This document shows, one piece after another, positions 27,285 through 40,315 of a stretch of DNA of 64,000 nucleotides. A model generated the notes under the pieces. The model made no database searches, was not told where the DNA came from, and worked only from the letters and a program-made list of their open reading frames with translations. The stretch is from Plasmopara viticola (lineage: Eukaryota; Oomycota; Peronosporomycetes; Peronosporales; Peronosporaceae), in assembly GCA_001695595.3 (NCBI GenBank), contig MBPM02000068.1, forward strand, positions 1 through 64,000, given 5' to 3'. The position numbers and the translations under genes were made by a program. Within the stretch, counting starts at the first letter, position 1; each line of letters begins with the position of its first letter.

Positions 27285-30200
27285 TTATAATTGCCCTCCT
27301 TTACCATATATCGTGAGCAAAAACTCTTTTCGAAATCGTACCTTATCGGAATATATCACAATAAGTAGAACTCTCTTTTCGAAATCTCTCTTTACCGAAA
27401 AAAGTCATACATTGTTTAAAATAAAAGTACTCGTTTCAAAGTTTGTACTATAAGGCAAAATGTACTTGATAGAGTTTGTTACTTAAGTGAATATTTGTCT
27501 AGTGTAAAAACTTATACTCGAGCGAATCTCCTGGAAAGATAAATACACCAACAATCAAAACTTTTGAAAAAGCCCTCCTTTACCCTATATCGTGGGCAAA
27601 AACTCTTTTGGAATTCGTACCTAATCGGAATATATCATAAAAAGTAGAAATCTCTTTTCGAATTCTCTTTTTACCGAGAAAAGTCATACATTGTAGAAAA
27701 TAAAAGTACTCGTTTCAAAGTTTGTACTATTGGGCAAAAATGTACTTGATAGAGTTTGTTACTTTAGTGAATATTTGTCTAGTGTAAAAACTTGTACTCA
27801 AGCGAATCTCCTGGACAGATAAAACACACCGATTATCAAAACTTTTGAAAAAGCCCTCCTTTACCCTATATCGTGGGCAAAAACTCTTTTGGAATTCGTA
27901 CCTGATCGGAATATATCCCAATAAGTAGAACTCTCTTTTCGAAATCTCTTTTTACCGAAAAAAGTCATACATTGTTTAAAGGAAAAGTACTCGATTCAAT
28001 GTTTGTACTATGGGGCAAAAATGTACTTGAAAGAATTTGTTACTTAAGTGAATATTTGTCGAGTGTAAAACTTGTACTCATGCGAATCTCCTGGAAAGAT
28101 GAATCCACCAAACATCAAAGTTTTGAAAAAACCCTCCTTCACCATATATCGTGGGCAGAAACTCTTTTGAAATTCGTACCTAATCGGAAATATCACAATA
28201 AGTCGAATATCTTTTTTCCAAATAAAATCATACAATTATCCAAAAAAATTGTACTTGTTCCGAAGTTTGTACTATAGGGCCAAAATTGTACTTGATAGAA
28301 CTTGTTACTAAAGTGAAACTTGTTTAGTGTAAGTACTGTACTCAAGCAAACCTCCTGGAAAGGTAAATCCACCAAAATTCAAAACTTTTGAAACAGTTCT
28401 CCTTTACCATATATCGTGGGCAAAAACTCCTTTGATAATCGTACCTAATCAAAAAATATCACAGTGAGAAGAATTCTTCTATCGAAATCTCTTTTTACTA
28501 AATAAAATCATACGATAATCCAAAAAAATTGTATTTGTTTCAAAGTTTGTACTACAGAACAAAAAATGTCTTTGTTACTAAAGTGAAAACTTGTTCGGTG
28601 TAACAACTTGTACTCAAGCGAATCTCCTGGAAAGATAAAACACACCAAAAATCAAAAGATTTATAATTGCCCTCCTTTACCACATATCGTGAGCAAAAAC
28701 TCTTTTCGAAATCGTACCTTATCGGAATTTATCACAATAAGTAGAACTTTCTTTTCGAAATCTCTCTTTACCGAAAAAAGCCATACATTGTTTAACATAA
28801 AAGTACTCGTTTCAAAGTTTGTACTATAAGGCAAAATGTACTTGATAGAGTTTGTCTCTTAAGTGAATATCGTCTAGTGTAAAAACTTATACTCGAGCGA
28901 ATCTCCTGGAAAGATATATACACCAAAAAGCAAAACTTTTGAAAAAGCCCTCCTTTACCCTATATCGTGGGCAAAAACTCTTTTGGAATCGTACCTTATC
29001 GGAATATATCATAATAAGTAGAACACTCTTTTCGAATTCTGTTTTTACCGAGAAAAGTCATACATTATAGAAAATAAAAGTACTCGTTTCAAAGTTTGTA
29101 CTATTGGGCAAAAATGTACTTGATAGAGTTTGTTACTTTAGTGAATATTTGTCTAGTGATAAAACTTGTACTCAAGCGAATCTCCTGGACAGATAAAACA
29201 CACCGATTATCAAAACAATTACAATTGCCCTCCTTTACCCTATATCGTGGGCAAAAACTCTTTTGGAATTCGTACCTGATCGGAATATATCACAATAAGT
29301 AGAACTCTCTTTTCGAAATCTCTTTTTACCGAGAAAAGTCATACATTGTTTAAAGGAAAAGTACTCGATTCAATGTTTGTACTATAGGGCAAAAATGTAC
29401 TTGATAGAGATTGTTATTTAAGTGAACATTTGTCTAGTGTAAAACCTTGTACTCAAGCGAAACTCCTGGACAGAAAAATCCACCAAAATTAAAACTTTTA
29501 AAAAAAAGCCCTCCTTTACCCTATCTCGTGGGCAAAAAACCTTTTGAAAATCGTACCTAATCGAAATATATCACAATAAGTAGTACTTTTCTTTCGAAAT
29601 CTCTTTTACCGAGAAAAGTCATACATTGTTTAAAGGAAAAGTACTCGATTCAATGTTTGTACTATAGGGCGAAAATGTACCTGATGGAATTTGTTACTTA
29701 AGTGAATATTTGTCTAGTGTAAAAACTAGTACTCAAGCGAATCTCCCGGAAAAAAAAATCCACCAAAAATCAAAGTTTTTGAAAAACCCCTCCTTCACCA
29801 TATATCGTGGGCAGAAACTCTTTTGGAAAACGTACCTTATCGAAAAATATCACACAAGAAGAAGTCTTCTATCAAAATCTCTTTTTACAAAATAAAATTA
29901 TACAATTATCCAAAAATTTGTACTCGTTTCAAAGTTTGTACTAAAGGGCAAAAATTGTACTTAAATGAACTTAGTACTAAAATGAAAACTTGTTTAATGT
30001 AACAACTGGTACTCAAGCGAATCTCCTGGAAAGATAAAACACACCGATTATCAAAACATTTACAATTGCCCTCCTTTACCCTATATCGTGGGCAAAAACT
30101 CTTTTGGAATTCGTACCTGATCGGAATATATCCCAATAAGTAGAACTCTCTTTTCGAAATCTCTTTTTACCGAGAAAAGTCATACATTGTTTAAAGGAAA

Positions 30201-31357
30201 AGTACTCGATTCAATGTTTGTACTATAGGGCAAAAATGTACTTGATAGAATTTGTTACTTAAGTGAATATTTGTCTAGTGTAAAAACTTGTACTCATGCG
30301 AATCTCCTGGAAAGATGAACTCACTAAACATCCAACTTTTTGAAAAAACCCTCCTCCAACATATATCGTGGGCAGAAACTCTTTTGGAAAACGTACCTTA
30401 TCGGAAAATATCACACAAGAAGAAGTCTTCTATCAAAATCTCTTTTTACTAAATAAAATTATACAATAATCCAAAAATTTGTACTCGTTTCAAAGTTTGT
30501 ACTAAAGGGCAAAAATTGTACTTAAACGAACTTAGTACTAAAGTGAAAACTTGTTTAATGTAACTACTGGTACTCAAGCGAGTCTCCTGGAAAGATAAAA
30601 CACACCAAAAATCAAAACTTCTATAAATGCCCACCTTTACCATATATCGTGGGCAAAAACTCTTTTGGAAATCGTACCTGATCGGAAATATCACAAAAGG
30701 TCGAACATCTCTTTTTACCAAAGAAAATCATACAATTATCCAAAAAAATTGTACTTGTTCCGAAGTTTGTACTATAGGGCCAAAATTGTACTTGATAGAA
30801 CTTGTTACTAAAGTGAAACTTGTTTAGTGTAAGTACTGGTACTCAAGCAAACCTCCTGGAAAGGTAAATCCACCAAAATTCAAAACTTTTGAAACAGTTC
30901 TCCTTTACCATATATCGTGGGCAAAAACTCCTTTGATAATCGTACCTAATCAAAAAATATCACAGTGAGAAGAAATCTTCTATCGAAATCTCTTTTTACT
31001 AAATAAATTCATACGATAATCCAAAAAAATTGTATTTGTTTCAAAGTTTGTACTATAGGGCAAAAAGTGTTTTTGTTATCAAAGTGAAAACTTGTTCAGT
31101 GTAACAGCTTGTACTCAAGCGAATCTTCTGGAAAGATAAAACACACCAAAATCAAAACATTTATAATTGCCCTCCTTTACCATATATCGTGAGCAAAAAC
31201 TCTTTTCGAAATCGTACCTTATCGGAATATATCACAATAAGTAGAACTCTCTTTTCGAAATCTCTCTTTACCGAAAAAAGTCATACATTGTTTAAAATAA
31301 AAGTACTCGTTTCGAAGTTTGTACTATAGGGAAAAATGTACTTGATAGAATTTGTTA
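27285..31357 (+). repeat. Duplicated 4.07-kb family A block, copy 1
   Basis: This block of about 15 monomers recurs at 32,826-36,899 with a constant offset of 5,541-5,544 bp. Shared rare variants run throughout: caaaaaatgtctttg near 28,560, gatatatacaccaaaaag near 28,914, ctatctcgtgggc near 29,520 and cgagtctcctgg near 30,579. Only scattered single-base differences are visible. The match stops near 31,357, where this copy reads cttgagtg and the other reads cttaagtg and then continues with different monomers. Confidence 0.9.
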
Positions 31358-32825
31358 CTTGAGTGAATATTTGTCTAGTGTGAAAACTTGTACTCAAGCG
31401 AATCTCCCGGAAAGAAAAATCCACCAAAAATCAAAGTTTTTGAAAAAACGCTCCTTCACCATATATCGTGGGCAGAAACTCTTTTGGAAAACGTACCTTA
31501 TCGGAAAATATCACCCAAGAAGAAGTCTTCTATCAAAATCTCTTTTTACTAAATAAAATAAAACAATAATCCAAAAATTTGTACTCGTTTCAAAGTTTGT
31601 ACTAAAGGGCAAAAATTGTACTTAAATGAACTTGGTACTAAAGTGAAAACTTGTTTAATGTAACAACTGGTACTCAAGCGAATCTCCTGGAAAGATAAAA
31701 CACACCAAAAATCAAAATTTTTATAAATGCCCTACTTTACCATATATCGTGGGCAAAAACTCTTTTGGAAATCGTACCTAGTCGGAAATATCACAATAAG
31801 TAGAACACTCTTTTCGGATTCTTTTAACCGAGAAAAGTCATACATTGTAAGTACTCGTTTCAAAGTTTGTACTATTGGGCAAAAATCGACTTAATAGAGT
31901 TTGTTTCTTTAGTGAATAGTTGTCTAGTGTAAAAACTTGTACTCAAGCGAATCTCCTGGACAAATTAATCCACCAAAATTCAATACTTTTCAAAATGCCC
32001 TCGTTTACCCTATATCGTGGGCGAAAACTCTTTTGGGCTTCGTACCTAATCGGAATATATCACAATAAGTAGAACACTCTTTTCGAATTCTCTTTTTACC
32101 GAAAAAAGTCATACATTGCAGAAAATAAAAGTACTCGTTTCAAAGTTTGTACTATTGGGCAACAATGTACTTAATAGAGTTTGTTACTTTAGTGAATATT
32201 TGTCTTGTGTAAAAACTTGTACTCAAGTGAATCTCCCGGACAGATTAATCCACCAAAATTCAGAACTTTTGAAAAAACCCTCCTTTACCGTAAATCGAGG
32301 CAAAAACGCTTATGGAATTCGTATCTATTCGGATATATCACAATAAGTAGAACGCTCTTTTCGAAATCTCTTTTTACCGAGAAAAGTCATACATTGTTTA
32401 AAGGAAAAGTACTCGATTCGATGTTTGTACTATAGAGCAAAAATGTACTTGATAGAATTTGTTATTTAAGTGAATATTTATCCGGTGTTAAAACTTGTAC
32501 TCAAGCGAATCTCCTGGAAAGATGAATCCACCAAAATCAAAGTTTTGAAAAACCCAGCCTTCACCATATATCGTGGGCAGAAACTCTTTCGGAAATCGTA
32601 CCTTATCGGAAATAATCACACAAGAAGAAGTCTTCTATCCAAATCTCTTTTTACTATATAAAATCATACAAGAATTCAAAATTTGTACTCGTTTCAAAGT
32701 TTGTACTAAAGGGCAAAAATTGTACTTAAATGAACTTGGTACTAAAGTGAAAACTTGTTTAATGTAACAACTGGTACTCAAGCGAATCTCCTGGAAAGAT
32801 AAAACACACCAAAAATCAAAAACTT
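31358..32825 (+). repeat. Family A monomers between the duplicated blocks
   Basis: Five to six monomers of the ccctatatcg and ccatatatcg types that are not part of the 4.07-kb duplicated block. Its right part (about 32,520-32,825), with the rare words cccagccttcacc and ctatataaaatcatac, reappears at about 37,520-37,825. The word caagaattc in the same monomer is shared too. Confidence 0.8.
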
Positions 32826-35800
32826 TTATAATTGCCCTCCTTTACCATATATCGTGAGCAAAAACTCTTTTCGAAATCGTACCTTATCGGAATATATCAC
32901 AATAAGTAGAACTCTCTTTTCGAAATCTCTCTTTACCGAAAAAAGTCATACATTGTTTAAAATAAAAGTACTCGTTTCAAAGTTTGTACTATAAGGCAAA
33001 ATGTACTTGATAGAGTTTGTTACTTAAGTGAATATTTGTCTAGTGTAAAAACTTATACTCGAGCGAATCTCCTGGAAAGATAAATACACCAACAATCAAA
33101 ACTTTTGAAAAAGCCCTCCTTTACCCTATATCGTGGGCAAAAACTCTTTTGGAATTCGTACCTAATCGGAATATATCATAAAAAGTAGAACTCTCTTTTC
33201 GAATTCTCTTTTTACCGAGAAAAGTCATACATTGTAGAAAATAAAAGTACTCGTTTCAAAGTTTGTACTATTGGGCAAAAATGTACTTGATAGAGTTTGT
33301 TACTTTAGTGAATATTTGTCTAGTGTAAAAACTTGTACTCAAGCGAATCTCCTGGACAGATAAAACACACCGATTATCAAAACTTTTGAAAAAGCCCTCC
33401 TTTACCCTATATCGTGGGCAAAAACTCTTTTGGAATTCGTACCTGATCGGAATATATCCCAATAAGTAGAACTCTCTTTTCGAAATCTCTTTTTACCGAA
33501 AAAAGTCATACATTGTTTAAAGGAAAAGTACTTGATTCAATGTTTGTACTATGGGGCAAAAATGTACTTGAAAGAATTTGTTACTTAAGTGAATATTTGT
33601 CGAGTGTAAAAACTTGTACTCATGCGAATCTCCTGGAAAGATGAATCCACCAAACATCAAAGTTTTTGAAAAAACCCTCCTTCACCATATGTCGTGGGCA
33701 GAAACTCTTTTGGAATTCGTACCTAATCGGAAATATCACAATAAGTCGAATATCTTTTTTCCAAATAAAATCATACAATTATCCAAAAAAATTGTACTTG
33801 TTCCGAAGTTTGTACTATAAGGCCAAAATTGTACTTAATAGAACTTGTTACTAAAGTGAAACTTGTTTAGTGTAAGTACTTGTACTCAAGCAAACCTCCT
33901 GGAAAGGTAAATCCACCAAAATTCAAAACTTTTGAAACAGTTCTCCTTAACCATATATCGTGGACAAAACTCCTTTGAAAATCGTACATTATCAAAAAAT
34001 ATCACAGTGAGAAGAATTCTTCTATCGAAATCTCTTTTTACTAAATAAAATCATACGATAATCCAAAAAAATTGTATTTGTTTCAAAGTTTGTACTACAG
34101 AACAAAAAATGTCTTTGTTACTAAAGTGAAAACTTGTTCGGTGTAACAACTTGTACTCAAGCGAATCTCCTGGAAAGATAAAACACACCAAAAATCAAAA
34201 GATTTATAATTGCCCACCTTTACCACATATCGTGAGCAAAAACTCTTTTCGAAATCGTACCTTATCGGAATTTATCACAATAAGTAGAACTTTCTTTTCG
34301 AAATCTCTCTTTACCGAAAAAAGTCATACATTGTTTAACATAAAAGTACTCGTTTCAAAGTTTGTACTATAAGGCAAAATGTACTTGATAGAGTTTGTTT
34401 CTTAAGTGAATATCGTCTAGTGTAAAAACTTATACTCGAGCGAATCTCCTGGAAAGATATATACACCAAAAAGCAAAACTTTTGAAAAAGCCCTCCTTTA
34501 CCCTATATCGTGGGCAAAAACTCTTTTGGAATTCGTACCTTATCGGAATATATCATAATAAGTAGAACACTCTTTTCGAATTCTGTTTTTACCGAGAAAA
34601 GTCATACATTATAGAAAATAAAAGTACTCGTTTCAAAGTTTGTACTATTGGGCAAAAATGTACTTGATAGAGTTTGTAACTTTAGTGAATATTTGTCTAG
34701 TGATAAAACTTGTACTCAAGCGAATCTCCTGGACAGATAAAACACACCGATTATCAAAACAATTACAATTGCCCTCCTTTACCCTATATCGTGGGCAAAA
34801 ACTCTTTTGGAATTCGTACCTGATCGGAATATATCACAATAAGTAGAACTCTCTTTTCGAAATCTCTTTTTACCGAGAAAAGTCATACATTGTTTAAAGG
34901 AAAAGTACTCGATTCAATGTTTGTACTATAGGGCAAAAATGTACTTGATAGAGATTGTTATTTAAGTGAACATTTGTCTAGTGTAAAACCTTGTACTCAA
35001 GCGAAACTCCTGGACAGAAAAATCCACCAAAATTAAAACTTTTAAAAAAAAGCCCTCCTTTACCCTATCTCGTGGGCAAAAAACCTTTTGAAAATCGTAC
35101 CTAATCGAAATATATCACAATAAGTAGTACTTTTCTTTCGAAATCTCTTTTACCGAGAAAAGTCATACATTGTTTAAAGGAAAAGTACTCGATTCAATGT
35201 TTGTACTATAGGGCGAAAATGTACCTGATGGAATTTGTTACTTAAGTGAATATTTGTCTAGTGTAAAAACTAGTACTCAAGCGAATCTCCCGGAAAAAAA
35301 AATCCACCAAAAATCAAAGTTTTTGAAAAACCCCTCCTTCACCATATATCGTGGCAGAAACTCTTTTGGAAAACGTACCTTATCGGAAAATATCACACAA
35401 GAAGAAGTCTTCTATCAAAATCTCTTTTTACTAAATAAAATTATACAATTATCCAAAAATTTGTACTCGTTTCAAAGTTTGTACTAAAGGGCAAAAATTG
35501 TACTTAAAATGAACTTAGTACTAAAATGAAAACTTGTTTAATGTAACAACTGGTACTCAAGCGAATCTCCTGGAAAGATAAAACACACCGATTATCAAAA
35601 CATTTACAATTGCCCTCCTTTACCCTATATCGTGGCAAAAACTCTTTTGGAATTCGTACCTGATCGGAATATATCCCAATAAGTAGAACTCTCTTTTCGA
35701 AATCTCTTTTTACCGAGAAAAGTCATACATTGTTTAAAGGAAAAGTACTCGATTCAATGTTTGTACTATAGGGCAAAAATGTACTTGATAGAATTTGTTA

Positions 35801-36899
35801 CTTAAGTGAATATTTGTCTAGTGTAAAAACTTGTACTCATGCGAATCTCCTGGAAAGATGAACTCACTAAACATCCAACCTTTTGAAAAAACCCTCCTCC
35901 ACATATATCGTGGGCAGAAACTCTTTTGGAAAACGTACCTTATCGGAAAATATCACACAAGAAGAAGTCTTCTATCAAAATCTCTTTTTACTAAATAAAA
36001 TTATACAATAATCCAAAAATTTGTACTCGTTTCAAAGTTTGTACTAAAGGGCAAAAATTGTACTTAAACGAACTTAGTACTAAAGTGAAAACTTGTTTAA
36101 TGTAACTACTGGTACTCAAGCGAGTCTCCTGGAAAGATAAAACACACCAAAAATCAAAACTTCTATAAATGCCCACCTTTACCATATATCGTGGGCAAAA
36201 ACTCTTTTGGAAATCGTACCTGATCGGAAATATCACAAAAGGTCGAACATCTCTTTTTACCAAAGAAAATCATACAATTATCCAAAAAAATTGTACTTGT
36301 TCCGAAGTTTGTACTATAGGGCCAAAATTGTACTTGATAGAACTTGTTACTAAAGTGAAACTTGTTTAGTGTAAGTACTGGTACTCAAGCAAACCTCCTG
36401 GAAAGGTAAATCCACCAAAATTCAAAACTTTTGAAACAGTTCTCCTTTACCATATATCGTGGGCAAAAACTCCTTTGATAATCGTACCTAATCAAAAAAT
36501 ATCACAGTGAGAAGAAATCTTCTATCGAAATCTCTTTTTACTAAATAAATTCATACGATAATCCAAAAAAATTGTATTTGTTTCAAAGTTTGTACTATAG
36601 GGCAAAAAGTGTTTTTGTTATCAAAGTGAAAACTTGTTCAGTGTAACAGCTTGTACTCAAGCGAATCTTCTGGAAAGATAAAACACACCAAAAATCAAAA
36701 CATTTATAATTGCCCTCCTTTACCATATATCGTGAGCAAAAACTCTTTTCGAAATCGTACCTTATCGGAATATATCACAATAAGTAGAACTCTCTTTTCG
36801 AAATCTCTCTTTACCGAAAAAAGTCATACATTGTTTAAAATAAAAGTACTCGTTTCGAAGTTTGTACTATAGGGAAAAATGTACTTGATAGAATTTGTT
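32826..36899 (+). repeat. Duplicated 4.07-kb family A block, copy 2
   Basis: Near-identical repeat of 27,285-31,357. Small private differences exist, such as cttgattcaatg near 33,533 for cgattcaatg and gcccacctttacc near 34,213 for gccctcctttacc. The close identity over 4 kb implies a recent segmental duplication within the satellite, or an assembly duplication. Confidence 0.9.
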
Positions 36900-37880
36900 A
36901 CTTAAGTGAATATTTGTCTAGTGTAAAAACTTATACTCGAGCGAATCTCCTGGAAAGATAAATACACCAACAATCAAAACTTTTGAAAAAGCCCTCCTTT
37001 ACCCTATATCGTGGGCAAAAACTCTTTTGGAATTCGTACCTAATCGGAATATATCATAAAAAGTAGAACTCTCTTTTCGAATTCTCTTTTTACCGAGAAA
37101 AGTCATACATTGTAGAAAATAAAAGTACACGTTTCAAAGTTTGTACTATTGGGCAAAAATGTACTTGATAGAGTTTGTTACTTTAGTGAATATTTGTCTA
37201 GTGTAAAAACTTGTACTCAAGCGAATCTCCTGGACAGATAAAACACACCGATTATCAAAACTTTTGAAAAAGCCCTCCTTTACCCTATATCGTGGGCAAA
37301 AACTCTTTTGGAATTCGTACCTGATCGGAATATATCCCAATAAGTAGAACTCTCTTTTCGAAATCTCTTTTTACCGAAAAAAGTCATACATTGTTTAAAG
37401 GAAAAGTACTCGATTCAATGTTTGTACTATGGGGCAAAAATGTACTTGAAAGAATTTGTTACTTAAGTGAATATTTGTCGAGTGTAAAAACTTGTACTCA
37501 TGCGAATCCCCTGAGAAGATGAATCCACCAAAAATCAAAGTTTTTGAAAAACCCAGCCTTCACCATATATCGTGGGCAAAAACTCTTCCGGAAATCGTAC
37601 CTTATCGGAAATAATCACACAAGAAGAAGTCTTCTATCCAAATCTCTTTTTACTATATAAAATCATACAAGAATTCAAAATTTGTACTCGTTTCAAAGTT
37701 TGTACTAAAGGGCAAAAATTGTACTTAAATGAACTTGGTACTAAAGTGAAAACTTGTTTAATGTAACAACTGGTACTCAAGCGAATCTCCTGGAAAGATA
37801 AAACACACCAAAAATCAAAACTTTTATAATTGCCCTCCTTTACCATATATCGTGAGCAAAAACTCTTTTCGAAATCGTAC
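36900..37880 (+). repeat. Mosaic third copy of duplicated segments
   Basis: From about 36,900 to 37,500 the sequence repeats 33,025-33,620 (offset 3,878). From about 37,510 to 37,825 it switches to matching 32,520-32,825 (offset about 4,999). The join falls at gcgaatcccctgagaag near 37,503. A two-source mosaic of this kind is best explained by exchange between misaligned array copies. Confidence 0.8.
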
Positions 37881-38103
37881 CTTATCGGAATCTCTCTTTA
37901 CCGAGAAGCGTCATACATTGTTTAAAATAAAAGTACTCGTTTCAAAGTTTGTACTATAGGGCAAAATGTACTTGATATAGTTTGTTTCTTAAGTGAATAT
38001 TTGTCTAGTGTAAAAACTTATACTCAAGCGAATCTCCTGGAAAGATGAATCCACCAAAAATCAAAGTTTTTGAAAAAACCCTCCTTCACCATATATCGTG
38101 GAC

Positions 38104-38115
38104 AGAAACTCTGTT
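38104..38115 (+). repeat. Target-site duplication, left copy
   Basis: The 12-mer agaaactctgtt is found here and again at 38,440-38,451, flanking the GC-rich insertion. Other family A monomers have agaaactctttt at this place, so the shared variant g in both copies supports duplication of one target site. Confidence 0.85.
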
Positions 38116-38439
38116 TTTCGGAAAAGGTTGGGGTGACGCCCTCCTTCCAAGCGCGGGGGCTAAATGCTCGCGCGCTTCGGGCAGGTGCTCTCGGGCATCT
38201 GCAGGTCTCTAACGAGTTTCACCCTCGACGCGACGGTCTCCAGCACTAGGGCGCCACCTGGGCTCTTACCAAGTCAGAATCACACAAAATAATGGAAGAC
38301 CCTCACGGCCTCGGTGCTGGCTGCACTGCCCGCCGAACGAGACCCGACGTATGCGGACACCACTCTATGCCGTGGACTAGTCATAGAGCCTAGCACGTGC
38401 ATAACTTGGCAACGCGATAACGTAATACAATACAATACA
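38116..38439 (+). mobile_element. GC-rich retroelement fragment or SINE-like insertion
   Basis: A 324-bp segment interrupts a family A monomer. It is strikingly GC-rich in an AT-rich satellite (for example gcgcgggggc and gacgcgacgg). Its right end is a short tandem tail, three units of atacaa-type repeat (taatacaatacaatacaa), lying directly against the right target-site copy. A 12-bp target duplication plus a simple 3' tail is the signature of target-primed reverse transcription, as used by non-LTR elements and SINEs. I see no reverse-transcriptase motif and no clear tRNA-type A and B boxes. It could be the 3' end of a 5'-truncated LINE or a SINE of unknown head. The family is not recognised. 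Confidence 0.7.
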
Positions 38440-38451
38440 AGAAACTCTGTT
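38440..38451 (+). repeat. Target-site duplication, right copy
   Basis: Second agaaactctgtt, directly after the atacaa tail. After it the interrupted monomer continues with ggaattcgtacc. Confidence 0.85.
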
Positions 38452-39650
38452 GGAATTCGTACCTTATCGGAAATATCACAAAATGTTTAATATCTCTTTT
38501 TTCCAAAAAAATCATACAATTATCCAAAAAACTGTACTTGTTCCGAAGTTTGTACTCTAGGGCCAAAATTGTACTTAATAGAACTTGTTACTAAAGTGAA
38601 ACTTGTTTAGTGTAAGTACTTGTACTCAAGCAAACCTCCTGGAAAGGGAAATCCACCAAAATTCAAAACTTTTGAAACAGTTCTCCTTTACCATATATCG
38701 TGGGCAAAAACTCTTTTGCAAATCGTACCTAATCAGAAAATATCACAGTGAGAAGAATTTTTCTATCGAAATCTCTTTTTACTAAATGAAATCATACAAT
38801 AAACCAAAAAACTGTATTCGTTTCAGAGTTTGTACTATAGGGCAAAAATTGTTCTCAATAGAACTTGTTGCTAAAGTGAAAACTTGTTCAGTGTAACAAC
38901 TTGTACGCAAGCGAATCTCCTGGAAAGATAAAACACACCAAAAATCAAAACATTTATGATTGCCCTTCTTTACCACATATCGTGAGCAAAAACTCTTGGA
39001 AATCGTACCTAATCGGAATATATCACAATAAGTAGAACTCTCTTTTCGAAATCTCTTTTTACCGAGAAAAGTCATACATTTATTGAAATAAAGTATTCGA
39101 TTCAAAGTTTGTACTATAGGGCAGAAATGTATTTGATGGAATTTGTTACTTAAGTGAATATTTGACTAGTGTAAAAACTTGTACTCAAGCAAATCTCGGG
39201 AAAGATAAATCCACCAAAAATCACAACTTTTGAAAAAACTCATCTTTTCCATATATCGTAGGTAGAAACTCTTTTGGAAATCGTACCTTATCTGAAATAT
39301 CACAATAAGAAGAATTGTTATATCGAAATCTCTTTTTACTAAATAAAATCATTAAATAATCTAAAAAAATTGTACTCGTTTCAAAGTTTGTACTAAAGGG
39401 CAAAAATTGTACTTCAATAAACTTGGTACTAAAGTGAAAACTTGTTCAAGGTAACAACTAATATTCAAGCGAATCTCCTGGAAAGATAAAAAACACCATA
39501 AATCAAAACTTTTATAATTGCCCTCCTTTACCATATATCGTGAGCAAAACCTCTTTTTGAATTCGTACCTAATCGAAAATATCACAATTAGTAGAAGTCT
39601 TGTTTCGTAATCTCTTTTCACCGAGAGCAATCATGCATTGTTTAAAGAAA
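38452..39650 (+). repeat. Family A monomers right of the insertion
   Basis: About four monomers with anchors at 38691, 38971 (ccacatatcg), about 39250 (tccatatatcgtaggtag) and about 39531. They are more divergent from each other and from the left array than monomers before 38 kb, and no higher-order period is evident. This is the start of the decayed edge of the array. Confidence 0.85.
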
Positions 39651-40315
39651 ATGTAATCGTTTTAAAATTTGTACAAAAGAAAAAAAGCTTACCTGAGCAC
39701 ATATTGTACGTGAGTGAGAATTTGTTTCGGAGTATTTTTTCTTTTGGATATCTCACCAAAAGTTATTTTTTTTTAAATACCTTCCTTTAGCAAATGTTTT
39801 GAGCAAAAACTTTTTTTTAAATCGTATTTAGTTTAAAAATATCAGAATAAGAGGAGTATGTTCTATAATAATCTCTCTTAAACGAGAAAAAGCATAGATT
39901 GCTCCAAAAAAATGTACTTTTTTCAATTTTTGTACTTCCAGAAAAATCGTACTTCGGCAAAAATTGTACTCGATAGAGATTTTTGTACTTGAGTAAAAAT
40001 TTGTTTAAATGTAAAAATTTCTTCTCGAGCAAATCTCCTGATAAAAATTACACCAAAAATTATAAGTTCTGAAAATATACTCTCTTAAGTTATATTGAGA
40101 GCAAAAACATTTTCAGAAAATCGTACTTAATCGTAAAAATATCACAATAAGAGATGTTTATTTTATAAACAATCTCTCTTGACCCAGAAAATGCATACAT
40201 TGTTAAAACAAACGATATTTTTGAATGTTTGTACTCTAACAAGATTGTAATTAGGCGAAAAAGTGAACTTATACAATTCTTTAGCTTAAGCGATTTTTTT
40301 CCAGTTAAGAAATTT
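39651..40315 (+). repeat. Diverged monomer pair D, copy 1
   Basis: Two monomers share the A-family skeleton (agcaaaaac, tcgta, atatcagaataag, ctctcttaaacgagaaaa) but are strongly altered. D1 has gaatttgtttcggagta, then aaatgttttgagc in place of the usual anchor. D2 has tatattgagagcaaaaac and the words cttatacaattctttagc and cttaagcg. Neither is found left of 39.6 kb. Confidence 0.8.

Noticed and set aside
38116..38439. tRNA-derived SINE head
   Set aside because: No convincing A box followed by a B box is seen. The call is kept as an unspecified retroelement fragment based on the tail and target duplication only.
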